From UBA4644 sp900555855 (lineage in GTDB: Bacteria; Bacillota; Clostridia; Oscillospirales; Butyricicoccaceae), in the NCBI GenBank assembly GCA_052289195.1, contig DAWAJD010000002.1, positions 1 to 64,000 on the forward strand: DNA of 64,000 bases. The letters are read 5' to 3'. The position numbers were made by a program, and so were the translations under genes. Position 1 is the stretch's first letter; each line of letters begins with the position of its first letter. A model generated the notes under the pieces. The model searched no databases and was not told the DNA's origin. It saw nothing but the letters and a program-made list of their open reading frames with translations. Positions 55,987-64,000 of this stretch are shown piece after piece.

Positions 55987-57252
55987 TCACTTTCTTCCCT
56001 TGATCTGATCCCAGTAGGCCTTGGCCTGCTGCTCCGTCTTATTGTCGCCGTATTCATAATAATGGGCGTTTTTCAGTTCATCGGGCAGGTATTGCTGCCG
56101 CACCCAATGGCCCGAATAATCATGGGGATAGCGATAGCCCTGCTCCCGTTCGAAGCCGGTGCCGTCCGCATGGACATTCTGCAGCTCCCGGGGTACGGTG
56201 CGGGCCTTGCCCGCCTGCACATCCGCCCGGGCACGGGCGATCGCCTGGTAGGCACTGTTGGACTTGGGCCAGGTGGAAAGCAGGATCACCGCCTCGCTCA
56301 GAGGAAGCTGCGCCTCCGGCAGCCCCAGCTGCAGCGCGCTGTCTACGCAGGCCTTGATGATGGGCACAGCCATGGGATAAGCCAGGCCGATATCCTCGCT
56401 GGCGGAGCAAAGGATCCGCCGGCAGGCGCCAATGAGATCCCCTGCCTCCAGCAGCCGGGCCAGATAATGTACGGCCGCATCCGGATCGGAGCCGCGCATG
56501 GACTTCATCAGGGCAGAGACCAGATCGAAATGGGCGTCGCCCTCCCGGTCATAGCGATTTGCGGATTTCTGAGCGATGGCCCTGGCGTCGGCCAGCGTGG
56601 CCTTTACGGGGCCCTCCTTTCCGCCGGCAGCGCACAAAAGCTCTACTGCGTTGACAGCCTTGCGAATATCGCCGCCGCAGGCCTCGGAAAGATAAGTCAC
56701 CACGCCCGGCTCCGTCTCCACCGTTCTTCCCTGCTCCTGCCCCCAGAGGCGGAAGGCCCGCTCCACGGCCTTTTCTGTGTCTGCGATCTGGATGGGCTTG
56801 AATTCAAAGATGGTGCTGCGGCTGAGAATGGCGTTGTAAACATAAAAATAGGGGTTCTCCGTGGTGGAGGCGATCAGGGTGATCTTGCCGTTTTCGATAA
56901 ACTCCAGCAGGCTCTGCTGCTGCTTTTTATTAAAATACTGGATCTCGTCCAGATAGAGCAGGACGCCCTCCGGGGCCAGCAGCGTATCCAGCTGACCGGT
57001 AACCGCCCGGATATCCGCCGTGGAGGCGGTGGTAGCATTGAGCTTGACCAGCTGCCGGTGGGTCTTTCCGGCGATGATCTGGGCCAGCGTGGTCTTGCCC
57101 GTGCCGGAGGGGCCGTAAAAGATCAGGTTGGGGACGCTGCCGTTTTCCAGGATCCGGCGCAGCACGCCGTTTTCCCCGATGATGTGCTGCTGCCCCACCA
57201 TCTCGTCCAGCTCCCGGGGGCGGATCTTGTCTGCCAGCGGCTGATAGCTCAT
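55987..57252 (-). CDS. rarA: replication-associated recombination protein RarA (MgsA)
   Basis: A 421-aa AAA+ ATPase related to clamp loaders that acts at stalled forks. N-terminal PLADKIRPRELDEMVGQQHI, Walker A GPSGTGKTTLAQ (about residues 46-57), Walker B VLLYLDEIQYF, sensor 1 IASTTENPYF, and the C-terminal tetramerisation region with YRYPHDYSGHWVRQQYLP identify the family. ATG at 57252 has GAGAGGAAGTGG upstream. Confidence 0.94.
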   Translation of the reverse strand: MSYQPLADKIRPRELDEMVGQQHIIGENGVLRRILENGSVPNLIFYGPSGTGKTTLAQIIAGKTHRQLVKLNATTASTADIRAVTGQLDTLLAPEGVLLYLDEIQYFNKKQQQSLLEFIENGKITLIASTTENPYFYVYNAILSRSTIFEFKPIQIADTEKAVERAFRLWGQEQGRTVETEPGVVTYLSEACGGDIRKAVNAVELLCAAGGKEGPVKATLADARAIAQKSANRYDREGDAHFDLVSALMKSMRGSDPDAAVHYLARLLEAGDLIGACRRILCSASEDIGLAYPMAVPIIKACVDSALQLGLPEAQLPLSEAVILLSTWPKSNSAYQAIARARADVQAGKARTVPRELQNVHADGTGFEREQGYRYPHDYSGHWVRQQYLPDELKNAHYYEYGDNKTEQQAKAYWDQIKGRK

Positions 57253-57325
57253 CAAAGCCCACTTCCTCTCTGCCCCATTCGGGGCCGCTTCTATTTTACC
57301 ACAGCTTTTTTCAAAGGGAAAGAGC

Positions 57326-57364
57326 AAAAATGCCTGCCGCCCGGACAGCTACGCCGGGCGGCAG
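57326..57364 (-). terminator. terminator of the methylaspartate operon
   Basis: Stem CTGCCGCCCGG / CCGGGCGGCAG around a 9-base loop, followed on the minus strand by CATTTTTGC. It lies 34 bases past the MAL stop. Confidence 0.8.
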
Positions 57365-57397
57365 ACAAATATACGGAAAAGGATGGGTGGAAGATGC

Positions 57398-58654
57398 TTA
57401 TTTGCGGTTGGCCTTGGCCTTGCGCAGGGCCAGGATGCGGTTCATCTCGTTGTAGACGATCATGAAGCCCTCGTCCACGCCCATGCCGGGCTTGGCCAGG
57501 ATCTGCACAGGCTGGGTGGCCATGGCGCAGTTGACGCAGACCTGCGCGCTGCGGTCAGTCTCGTTGCAGGTGCCGCCCTGATAAGCGCCGATGCCCTTCT
57601 CCTTGCAGTAAAGGACGGCTTCGATGGTATTGTTGATGCCGCCCAGGTCGGGGGTCTTGATCTGGACCATATGGCCGGCCTTATGGTCAGCAAACAGCTT
57701 GATATCCTCCAGCGTATTGCACCATTCGTCGGCCACCAGCTCCACGGTGCTGCCGCGGCTGTCCAGCTCGCGGGTCAGGCCGGCCAGAGCCTCCATCTGG
57801 GTCTCCCGGTCACAGTCGCAATCCATGGGGCCTTCGATGCGCAGGTGGAAGGGCTTGGCGATCTCCTCCAGCTTCATGATATAATCGGCCATTTCCTTAT
57901 AATTGTTGTTGCCGAAAATGACACCGATGGTACCGTAAACATCAATGTGCAGGACGGGGCTGTAATCTGCATCGTGTCGATGGGTCAGGATGCGGTCCCG
58001 CAGCCAGCCCACATATTCCGCCAGCTTCTCGCCGTGCTTGCCCAGCTTTTCCTCCACATTGTTGATCAGCGCATGGGGCAGCACCTGTGCGCCCTTGATG
58101 ATCATCTTATCGGCGTTGGAATAGCGGTCGTCGCCGGACTGGGTGAAGATGGGGATGGGCTTTTCAGAAACGGTGCAGCCGTATTCATCGGCCACCACCT
58201 CGCACATCAGGCGGCCGGTGGCTTTGGCAACGGCGTCCAGAATGGCCTGAGAAACGCCGTAGCGGATGGCGGTATGCAGACGCTTGCCGTCTACCTTGAT
58301 GGCCTCCATATCCCGGCACAGGCCGCGGAAATCGTCAGCCTCCCGGCCCACCAGAACGGGCTTGATATGCTCCTCAATGATGGGGATGAAATCCGTGGCC
58401 AGGAACAGGGGATCCCGTCCGCCGGCGCCGGAATACTGCACGGCGGCGCAGTCGCCGTAAGCGATCTGTCCGTCCTCCAGGATCAGCATGACGGAAATGG
58501 ATTCGCCGGCCTGGCGGACGGCCTTGAAGCCCTCCGTCACAGGCTTGCCCACATAGAAAACGCCATCGTGACCCGCGCCCTTCTTGATGGCGCGCTGGTC
58601 GTCGAAATAGAAGCCGGTACGGCCGGCGGAGCAAACAACATCTACGATCTTCAT
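57398..58654 (-). CDS. methylaspartate ammonia-lyase
   Basis: A 418-aa enolase-superfamily enzyme that converts (2S,3S)-3-methylaspartate to mesaconate and ammonia. Visible active-site parts are LPHALINNVEEKLG (His that takes the 3R proton), metal ligands in HIDVYGTIG, EGPMDC and LVADEWCN, and the general-base Lys in VQIKTPDLGG. Length matches the C. tetanomorphum enzyme. It follows glmE by 57 bases with TAAGGAGAA upstream of the ATG, and ends the operon. Confidence 0.96.
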   Translation of the reverse strand: MKIVDVVCSAGRTGFYFDDQRAIKKGAGHDGVFYVGKPVTEGFKAVRQAGESISVMLILEDGQIAYGDCAAVQYSGAGGRDPLFLATDFIPIIEEHIKPVLVGREADDFRGLCRDMEAIKVDGKRLHTAIRYGVSQAILDAVAKATGRLMCEVVADEYGCTVSEKPIPIFTQSGDDRYSNADKMIIKGAQVLPHALINNVEEKLGKHGEKLAEYVGWLRDRILTHRHDADYSPVLHIDVYGTIGVIFGNNNYKEMADYIMKLEEIAKPFHLRIEGPMDCDCDRETQMEALAGLTRELDSRGSTVELVADEWCNTLEDIKLFADHKAGHMVQIKTPDLGGINNTIEAVLYCKEKGIGAYQGGTCNETDRSAQVCVNCAMATQPVQILAKPGMGVDEGFMIVYNEMNRILALRKAKANRK

Positions 58655-58711
58655 GAGCTTGTTCTCCTTATCTTACAATCTATAGAATGATGAATGAAAC
58701 GCGGATCTGAT

Positions 58712-60163
58712 TTACTTTCTGGGGCGGCCCACCAGGCGGCCCTTGGAGATGGCGTAGACATCGTCGATGACCATCTGGAAGGAGGCCTTGCGCTTTTCGG
58801 CATTGGCACGCTCTTCGATCTTTTCCCGGTGGAAGTCCTTCAGCTCCTTTGTGAAGGGCAGGTTGCCCATCTCCAGGATACGGATGGCGCCGTTGTTATC
58901 CCGTGCGGGCAGCATCTTGCCGGCGTTGAAGCGGGAGGGAGAAAACGGGATATCCAAAACGCCGGCCTGCACCGCGCGGACCGCGCCCACGGCGATATCG
59001 CCCTGGCCCAGCTCGAAGCACTTATCCAGAATGCAGCGGGTCTCCCGGCGGATGATCTCCTTTTCCTGCTCCAGCTCGGAGGAAGTCAGCACCTGATCCC
59101 GCAGCATATTGATGACCTGCTTGGTGCAGCGCAGACCCTGGGCATTGGCTTCCATGGTGGGGATGCCCACGGCCTCATGGGGCGTCTTGACGATGACCTT
59201 GGTGGCCTTGCTCAGGGCAGCGGCGGCGGAGCCCCAGGAAATGACGCCGAAGGCCTTGGCCTCGTCGGCGGGGAAGCCGCCCATCCACTGATGGAACACG
59301 GTGGTCACATGCACATTGCTGTGGCCGCTCTTTTCCATATATTCGTCGGTAAGCTCCTCCAGCGTGCGGATGGCCGCCACATCCTGCGTCAGGTTGCCGC
59401 ACTGGCCATAGCCCACGGAGATGTTCTTGACGCCCTGCTCTGCCGCCAGCAGCGCTTCGATGACGGCCACGGCGTTGGAGATGCAGGGCGGCACCAGCGT
59501 GCCGGTCAGGGGGCCGTAGGGCTCCCGGTTGATGGAGACGCCGGCCTCCTCATACATACCGGTGAGCCGGTCCACATACTGCCAGTCCCGGATGGTCTGC
59601 TCCATGGGGACATTTTTGGCGTAGGGCAGGTTATAGGAGATGCCGCCGCCCTCATAGGCGGTAAAGCCGCCGGCGTAGGTGATCTCGGTGAGCAGACGGG
59701 CGTCGGGGGTGCCGTGGCGGACCTGCACGGGGATATCCAGGCTCTCGATGAGCTGGCGGCAGGCGTGGACGCCGTGGTTCACCGCCGGGAAGCCGTTGAG
59801 CATGGAGCGGCCGTTTTTAATGGACTCCTTGATGCCGTCCTCCGCCTCCGCATAGCGGTTCTGACGGGTGTAGCTGTCGATGGTGGTGGGCAGCAGATCT
59901 GCTTCGCCCTTGTCCTGCAGATAGGTCAGCAGCTTGATGTGCTCATCCAGCAGCGCAACGCCGGCGCGGGGCTGGATCAGGGTGATGCCGTCCTTCTTGG
60001 CGTCCAGCAGCTTCTGGGAGAAAATGCGGTTTTTGGGCATGGCCTTGTGATAATCCACGGCCTCCTGGAAATCTACATCCTTGCCGGTGGGCCACTGGGT
60101 AAGGACTTCCTTCCGCAGCGCCTGAAACTGATCCTCGGGAATGCGTTTATTCTGAATATCCAT
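58712..60163 (-). CDS. glmE: methylaspartate mutase subunit E
   Basis: A 483-aa TIM-barrel subunit of B12-dependent glutamate mutase, which rearranges L-glutamate to 3-methylaspartate. Parts typical of GlmE are TLIQPRAGVALLDEHIKL near residue 60, NGFPAVNHG near 95, RHGTPDARLL and the glutamate-binding Arg-rich region around 145-150, and FHQWMGGFPADEAKAFGV near 290. It overlaps the end of glmL by 17 bases. It pairs with GlmS, which carries the cobalamin. Confidence 0.96.
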   Translation of the reverse strand: MDIQNKRIPEDQFQALRKEVLTQWPTGKDVDFQEAVDYHKAMPKNRIFSQKLLDAKKDGITLIQPRAGVALLDEHIKLLTYLQDKGEADLLPTTIDSYTRQNRYAEAEDGIKESIKNGRSMLNGFPAVNHGVHACRQLIESLDIPVQVRHGTPDARLLTEITYAGGFTAYEGGGISYNLPYAKNVPMEQTIRDWQYVDRLTGMYEEAGVSINREPYGPLTGTLVPPCISNAVAVIEALLAAEQGVKNISVGYGQCGNLTQDVAAIRTLEELTDEYMEKSGHSNVHVTTVFHQWMGGFPADEAKAFGVISWGSAAAALSKATKVIVKTPHEAVGIPTMEANAQGLRCTKQVINMLRDQVLTSSELEQEKEIIRRETRCILDKCFELGQGDIAVGAVRAVQAGVLDIPFSPSRFNAGKMLPARDNNGAIRILEMGNLPFTKELKDFHREKIEERANAEKRKASFQMVIDDVYAISKGRLVGRPRK

Positions 60164-61538
60164 CTTCTGGTTTCAACTCCTTTTTCATGATGCGCAGCGC
60201 GGTCTGGGGCTCATATTCCGAGAGCAGACCCATGGCTGCCAGGATATAGCGGCGATCCACCAGCACCCGGGCCTTGACAGGCCGCAGGGACATGGGATCC
60301 GCGGGGTCATAAAAGGCGTGGGAAGCGATCTCGCCGGTGCGTTTGGTGTGGATCAGGCTGCCGCCGGTGACAACCATCTGCCGCACCGTGCGCAGATCCT
60401 TGCCCGTCTGGACGAAGACCTTGCCGGTCATGTTGTAGGTCTCCTCCATATAGCCGGCGTGGCGGCGGGCCGCCGTCTCGCAGGCGCAGCAGGCCAGCGC
60501 ATAGTCCAGCCGCTCGGTCTCCTCGCTGTCGGGGACCTTTTCGGTGTGCTCCGCCAGATCGTCGATCAGGGCCTGCGCCCGCTCCGGCGTGAGCCCGGCC
60601 AGCGAAGCCACCTTCTTCAGCGACGCCGCCTCCACAATGCCGCCGATGCTGTAGCGCATACCGATGTCGCCCTCCACCGTCCGCTTGACATAAGGCTCCG
60701 GCAGGCCCTTATAGACCGTGCCGCCCTCCTTGGGCATGCCATCGGCGATGGAATACACATCCGTGGTGGCGCCGCCCACATCCAGCGCCATCAGCTCGCC
60801 GATGCCCGCCTCGCCCTCGCAGCCCTCTGCCAGCAGCTGCATGGCACGCATCATGGCGGAAGGCGTCGGCATCAGGATGCCGGAAATGAGCTTGGACGCA
60901 TGGGAAAGGCCCTTTGCCTGAATGATCCGGTTCAAAAACAGCGCGCGAATACATTCCTGGGCCGGCTGGATGTTGAGCACGCCGAACTTCGGCATGACAT
61001 TTTCACAGATAAAGGTCTGCCGGCCCTCCAGTGACCGCTGGCAGGCTCTTGCCGCCGTGCGGTTGCCGGCGATGATCACCGGGAAATCCGCCTTGCAGGC
61101 GGCCAGCATCTGGGCGTTGTGGCGGATGCAGTCGGAATTGCCGCCGTCCGTCCCGCCCACCAGCAGGAAGATATCCGGCCGGAGCCGGTCGATCTCCTCG
61201 ATGTCGTCCTCCGTCAGCTCGAAGGAATAGACCTTGACGATTTTGGCGCCTGCGCCCAGGGAAGCCTGCTTGGCCGCTTCGGAGGTCAGCTCCGGCACAA
61301 GGCCGGAGGCGATCATCCGCAGTCCGCCGGCAGCGGAGGAGCAGGCATAGCGGGCGGCAAAGTCCAGCTTGCCCGTCTGGGCCTCCAGCTTCTCCAGCGC
61401 ATGGCTCAGGCCCTCGTTGATATCGGTCTGTACGGTGGTATAGGCTGCCGCCGTTCCCAAAAGGACCTCGGCTTCGGTATCGACGGCGGTGACTTTGGTA
61501 TAAGTGCTGCCGAAGTCGATCAATAACACCGGACGCAT
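60147..61538 (-). CDS. glmL: glutamate mutase accessory protein GlmL
   Basis: A 463-aa ASKHA-fold ATPase (MutL/GlmL). LLIDFGSTYTKVTAVD at the start and MALDVGGATTDVYSI near 245 are the nucleotide motifs; the LLVGGTDGGN stretch near 128 is also diagnostic. By analogy to reactivases, it should release damaged cobalamin from the mutase. It lies between glmS (4 bases upstream) and glmE. Confidence 0.94.
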   Translation of the reverse strand: MRPVLLIDFGSTYTKVTAVDTEAEVLLGTAAAYTTVQTDINEGLSHALEKLEAQTGKLDFAARYACSSAAGGLRMIASGLVPELTSEAAKQASLGAGAKIVKVYSFELTEDDIEEIDRLRPDIFLLVGGTDGGNSDCIRHNAQMLAACKADFPVIIAGNRTAARACQRSLEGRQTFICENVMPKFGVLNIQPAQECIRALFLNRIIQAKGLSHASKLISGILMPTPSAMMRAMQLLAEGCEGEAGIGELMALDVGGATTDVYSIADGMPKEGGTVYKGLPEPYVKRTVEGDIGMRYSIGGIVEAASLKKVASLAGLTPERAQALIDDLAEHTEKVPDSEETERLDYALACCACETAARRHAGYMEETYNMTGKVFVQTGKDLRTVRQMVVTGGSLIHTKRTGEIASHAFYDPADPMSLRPVKARVLVDRRYILAAMGLLSEYEPQTALRIMKKELKPEDGYSE

Positions 61539-61542
61539 GGGA

Positions 61543-61959
61543 TCAGTCCTCGATGTGCAGGTCCTTCTTCAGGTCCTCGATGTCCACGGCGGGATCGGTT
61601 CCCGGCGGGAAGGCCCGGTTGAAGCCCATGGCCTTGAAGCGCTTTTCCACCTCGGAAAACTCCTGCTTGCCGATGACGATATTGCCGCCAACATAAAGCA
61701 GAATGTCCTTCAGGCCGGCTTCGTCGCATTTCTCCCGCATACCGCGGCAGTCCAGCTCGCCCTGGCCGTAAAGGGAGGAAACAATGATCGCGTCGGCGTG
61801 GGTCTCGATGGCTGCGGCGATAAACTCCTCCTGAGACACCAAAACGCCCAGATTGGTCACATCAAAGCCCGCGTCGGTAAAGGCGTGATAAAGGATCTGG
61901 ATCCCGACTGCGTGGACATCTGCGCCGATGACGCCGATGACCAGTTTTTTCTTTTCCAT
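61543..61959 (-). CDS. glmS: methylaspartate mutase subunit S
   Basis: A 138-aa cobalamin-binding subunit of glutamate mutase. The B12 motif DxHxxG is present in GVIGADVHAVGIQIL (about residues 9-23; His is the lower cobalt ligand), with SSLYGQGELDC and YVGGNIVIG completing the nucleotide-tail pocket. It is the first gene of the operon. GAGGTG lies 8 bases before the ATG. This is the mutase subunit, not glucosamine synthase. Confidence 0.96.
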   Translation of the reverse strand: MEKKKLVIGVIGADVHAVGIQILYHAFTDAGFDVTNLGVLVSQEEFIAAAIETHADAIIVSSLYGQGELDCRGMREKCDEAGLKDILLYVGGNIVIGKQEFSEVEKRFKAMGFNRAFPPGTDPAVDIEDLKKDLHIED

Positions 61960-61971
61960 ACTGACACCTCA

Positions 61972-62023
61972 ATCATCATGATGATAGTTGCTCAATTTAT
62001 TGTTCTATATCTAACACTATAGA
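61972..62023 (-). promoter_or_regulatory. possible operator sites of the glm operon
   Basis: A perfect 14-base palindrome ATCATCATGATGAT (61972-61985) lies in the leader, and an inverted repeat TCTATA-8-TATAGA (62004-62023) overlaps the -10. Either could be bound by the adjacent GntR regulator. Confidence 0.5.
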
Positions 62024-62044
62024 TTGAACCATATCATTAGTCAA
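62016..62044 (-). promoter_or_regulatory. promoter of the glm operon
   Basis: Minus-strand TTGACT (62039-62044) and TATAGT (62016-62021) with a 17-bp spacer. Confidence 0.8.
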
Positions 62045-62055
62045 TGGTCAAAATA

Positions 62056-62087
62056 ACAAAAAGGCGCTGAAATTCAACGCCTTTTTA
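62056..62087 (-). terminator. terminator of the GntR gene
   Basis: Stem AAAAAGGCG / CGCCTTTTT with an 11-base loop directly past the gntR stop; T-run on either strand. Confidence 0.82.
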
Positions 62088-62101
62088 TCGTTTCTATGCA
62101 A

Positions 62102-63082
62102 TTATCTGATCCGGTTGGCATAGTTCTTTCTGCGGCGATCCAGCGCTTCCTCCAAATTCCGGACGGAAGCCTGATCCGGCTCCAGCTCCAGACGGATCAG
62201 CGGATGGCTGCTGCTGTATTCCGCAAGCTGGGCCAGCTCCTCCGGCGTCCCGGCCACCTCATAGCCGGCAGGGACCATCACCGCGTCGCAGTAGGAAAGC
62301 TCCATCCGGTCCGCGCCGCCCAAAACCCGGGTCTCCTGCAATACGGCGCCGCGGCAAAACACGCCGCAGGCCCGGCGCACCGTGGTGGCAAACAGCATGC
62401 TCTGGGTCAGAAGGCCGATGCGTACGCCGTCCGGCAGGCGGGCCATCTGAGAAACAGACGCGGCGCTGAGCCGCAGGCACATACGGACCAGCGGGATCCG
62501 CCGGTTCAGCAGGGCAGAAAGCGCATGGTAGCAGCGGTCTGTCGCCACCACCAGATCCATATCCGCCGTGATCTGGACGGGATCCGCCTCCACCTCCGCC
62601 AGCGAGACGGGGTAAAGCGTCACCTCCGGCAGACCGTAAAGCCGCTCCGTCACCGCCCGCAGACATTCCGGCGAACGCGCCACTACGGCGATGCGCAGGC
62701 CCGTCTCCCGCAGCAGCCGCTCCCGCAGCTTCAGGTCCAGAAAGATCTGGATCTCCTGCTGGGTAAAGGAAAGGGACTGCAGGCAGTCCAGCATGCCGTC
62801 GATGGCGGCCATGGCCTGCTCCTTGCGGCTGTTTTCCGTGGCCGGTTGGGCAATAAAGGTGCCCTTGCCCTGGGTCATTTCGATGACTCCCTGACGGGCA
62901 AGCTCGTCATAGGCCCGCTTCACCGTGCCGGAAGCGGTGGCAAGCTCCTGGGAGAGCTCCCGGACGGTGGGCAGCTTATCTCCGGGGTGCAGCGACCCAT
63001 CCTCCACGGCGCTTTTTACCTGCAGGGCGATCTGCCGATACAGGGGCTGATCCAAAGCCGGATCCAGGTTGAACAGCGACAT
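62102..63082 (-). CDS. GntR family regulator with an extended C-terminal domain
   Basis: A 326-aa regulator. Residues 1-75 are a YtrA/GntR winged helix (PLYRQIALQVKSAVEDG, GDKLPTVRELSQEL, TVKRAYDELARQGVIEM). The C-terminal 250 residues are much longer than in YtrA-type proteins and do not resemble the FadR, HutC or aminotransferase-type partners I know. A segment at about 135-230 (RIAVVARSPECLRAV, DLVVATDRCYHAL) looks like a ligand-binding alpha/beta fold. It lies directly before the glm operon, so control of glutamate fermentation is likely. Confidence 0.82.
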   Translation of the reverse strand: MSLFNLDPALDQPLYRQIALQVKSAVEDGSLHPGDKLPTVRELSQELATASGTVKRAYDELARQGVIEMTQGKGTFIAQPATENSRKEQAMAAIDGMLDCLQSLSFTQQEIQIFLDLKLRERLLRETGLRIAVVARSPECLRAVTERLYGLPEVTLYPVSLAEVEADPVQITADMDLVVATDRCYHALSALLNRRIPLVRMCLRLSAASVSQMARLPDGVRIGLLTQSMLFATTVRRACGVFCRGAVLQETRVLGGADRMELSYCDAVMVPAGYEVAGTPEELAQLAEYSSSHPLIRLELEPDQASVRNLEEALDRRRKNYANRIR

Positions 63083-63129
63083 AGGATGCCTCCCTTCTTC
63101 TTTACCAAATCTTAGCTTGACATAGCTTA

Positions 63130-63158
63130 ATTATCATCGAACTTTATAATGTTGTCAA
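63130..63158 (-). promoter_or_regulatory. promoter of the GntR gene
   Basis: Minus-strand TTGACA (63153-63158) and GATAAT (63130-63135) with 17 bp between; a nearby pair of AGCT-centred repeats at 63112-63129 may be an operator. Confidence 0.75.
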
Positions 63159-63268
63159 TGCTTTTTTAGCAAAGAAAATAAATGATAAGTGTGTTTTTTG
63201 GCATTTTGCCCATTCCGCGCATTTTCTTTGCTTTTTTCGGCTTTTTTCAAAAGAATACGCGGCCCGCC

Positions 63269-63303
63269 AAAAAAGGAAAGCGGAGCGCATCGCTCCGCTT
63301 TCC
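63269..63303 (-). terminator. terminator of the hydro-lyase genes
   Basis: Perfect stem GGAAAGCGGAGCG / CGCTCCGCTTTCC with a 3-base loop and a minus-strand T-run. Confidence 0.9.
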
Positions 63304-63317
63304 GGGGATGTTCCGGT

Positions 63318-63893
63318 TTATTTTTTCAGCGTCTCCAGATAGGCCTCCCGGCCCCACTGATAGAGGTTTCTTCCCTGGCTGTCAATGATGACGGTGACGG
63401 GCAGATCCTCCACCACCAGCCGGCGGATGGCCTCCGCGCCCAGATCCTCATAGGCGATGATCTCCGCCTGCTTGACGCAGCTGGAAAGCAGGGCGCCGGC
63501 GCCGCCGATGGCGCCGAAATACACCGCGCCGCATTCCTGCATGGCCGCGACGACCTCTGGCCCGCGCTTGCCCTTGCCGATCATGCCGGTCAGGCCCTGA
63601 CGGATCAGCGTGGGAGAATAGGCGTCCATGCGGTAAGCGGTGGTGGGGCCGGCAGAGCCGATGGCCTGGCCGGGCTTGGCCGGCGTGGGGCCAACGAAAT
63701 AGATCACGGCGTTTTTCACATCCATGGGCAGGGGCTTGCCCTCCGCCACCAGCTGGCAGAGCCGCTTGTGGGCGGCGTCCCGGGCGGTATAGACCACGCC
63801 GGAGAGCAAAACGCTGTCGCCGCTTTTGAGCTTGCGCGCCTCCTCCGGCGTCAGCGGCGTATGGATCCGGATGGGCTGTTTGCTTTCAGACAT
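63318..63893 (-). CDS. Fe-S hydro-lyase beta subunit (class I fumarase/tartrate dehydratase type), probable mesaconase
   Basis: A 191-aa swivel-domain subunit of a two-part class I fumarase. LKSGDSVLLSGVVYTARDAAHKR (about residues 22-44), YFVGPTPAKPGQAIGSAGPTT and MIGKGKR are family hallmarks; the Fe-S cluster sits in the alpha subunit. It should hydrate fumarate, tartrate or mesaconate. Placement next to the glm operon, which forms mesaconate, favours mesaconase to (S)-citramalate. Its ATG is 1 base after the alpha-subunit stop. Confidence 0.88.
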   Translation of the reverse strand: MSESKQPIRIHTPLTPEEARKLKSGDSVLLSGVVYTARDAAHKRLCQLVAEGKPLPMDVKNAVIYFVGPTPAKPGQAIGSAGPTTAYRMDAYSPTLIRQGLTGMIGKGKRGPEVVAAMQECGAVYFGAIGGAGALLSSCVKQAEIIAYEDLGAEAIRRLVVEDLPVTVIIDSQGRNLYQWGREAYLETLKK

Positions 63894-63894
63894 A

Positions 63895-64000
63895 TCAAAG
63901 CACCTCCGTCTTGTGCCGGGTCACATGGCAGTTGATATTGACCGCCACCGGCAGGCCGGCGATATGGGTGGGCAGCGTCTCGATGTTCACGGCCAGCGCC
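63895..64000 (-). CDS. Fe-S hydro-lyase alpha subunit, C-terminal fragment (runs off the window)
   Basis: The last 34 codons of a class I fumarase-type alpha subunit are present (THIAGLPVAVNINCHVTRHK near the end), with TGA at 63895-63897. NxxCHxxRH-type endings are typical of FumA/TtdA alpha chains. The remaining sequence lies to the right of the window. It is transcribed just ahead of the beta subunit. Confidence 0.8.
   Translation of the reverse strand, partial: ALAVNIETLPTHIAGLPVAVNINCHVTRHKTEVL

Overview
The window is a gene-dense stretch of a G+C-rich Firmicutes chromosome. The content points to an anaerobic, spore-forming Clostridia member, most likely Oscillospiraceae (Flavonifractor/Intestinimonas/Oscillibacter-like). 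This placement is an inference from gene content. The pointers are spore-maturation genes (spmA/spmB), SpoIIM-, SigH- and SpoVT/AbrB-like proteins, Jag/SpoIIIJ, SLH and TasA-like surface proteins, butyrate kinase with phosphate butyryltransferase, and a complete coenzyme-B12-dependent methylaspartate route for glutamate. No rRNA, tRNA, CRISPR array, insertion sequence or prophage was recognised.

Layout. 0.1-1.7 kb: greA and a D-Ala-D-Ala-carboxypeptidase-like protein. 1.9-7.7 kb: methionine aminopeptidase with a SEC-C motif, then a same-strand cluster of creatininase-family amidohydrolase, alpha/beta hydrolase, membrane-anchored MurF-like ligase, small membrane protein and atypical D-Ala-D-Ala ligase. 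7.8-9.3 kb: a putative metalloprotease lipoprotein. 9.6-11.6 kb: ptb-buk (butyrate). 11.8-15.7 kb: PhoB/PhoR-like two-component system and a Na/Pi cotransporter with a possible Pho box. 15.7-18.3 kb: YitT protein and a mosaic TasA-like surface protein. 18.6-23.5 kb: murQ-murK peptidoglycan recycling, a lipoprotein and rlmD joined by ATGA overlaps, preceded by a nucleoside kinase. 23.7-29.6 kb: ParB-like protein, D-serine ammonia-lyase, GNAT, XpaC-like, rhomboid and MATE genes. 29.7-35 kb: M18 aminopeptidase, LURP-one-related protein and a large SLH-anchored phosphodiester glycosidase. 35-41.6 kb: nitroreductase, ruvX, an uncharacterised P-loop ATPase, a beta-lactamase-fold protein, a SpoIIM-like protein, ispE, an SDR and an AbrB-type regulator. 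41.7-49.4 kb: spmA-spmB, an ABC-F gene behind an apparent transcription attenuator, TspO, rqcH, trmK, small zinc or redox proteins, a SigH-like sigma factor and an Lrp regulator. 49.6-52 kb: the jag-yidC-yidD-rnpA-rpmH block read leftward. 52.2-57.3 kb: DUF1273 protein, cardiolipin synthase, DacF-like carboxypeptidase and rarA. 57.4-64 kb: a GntR regulator and the glmS-glmL-glmE-MAL operon, followed at the right edge by a fumarase-type hydro-lyase, probably mesaconase.

How it works together. GlmS/GlmE with the GlmL protein turn glutamate into 3-methylaspartate. MAL removes ammonia to give mesaconate. The edge hydro-lyase probably hydrates mesaconate to citramalate, which would be split to acetate and pyruvate. 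Ptb/Buk give ATP and butyrate at the end of the fermentation.

The most notable points are the attenuator with a three-codon leader peptide before the ABC-F gene, two genes whose only well-placed start codon is CTG, a long near-perfect hairpin at the predicted 5' end of rpmH mRNA, and the Mur-ligase/Ddl/hydrolase envelope cluster.
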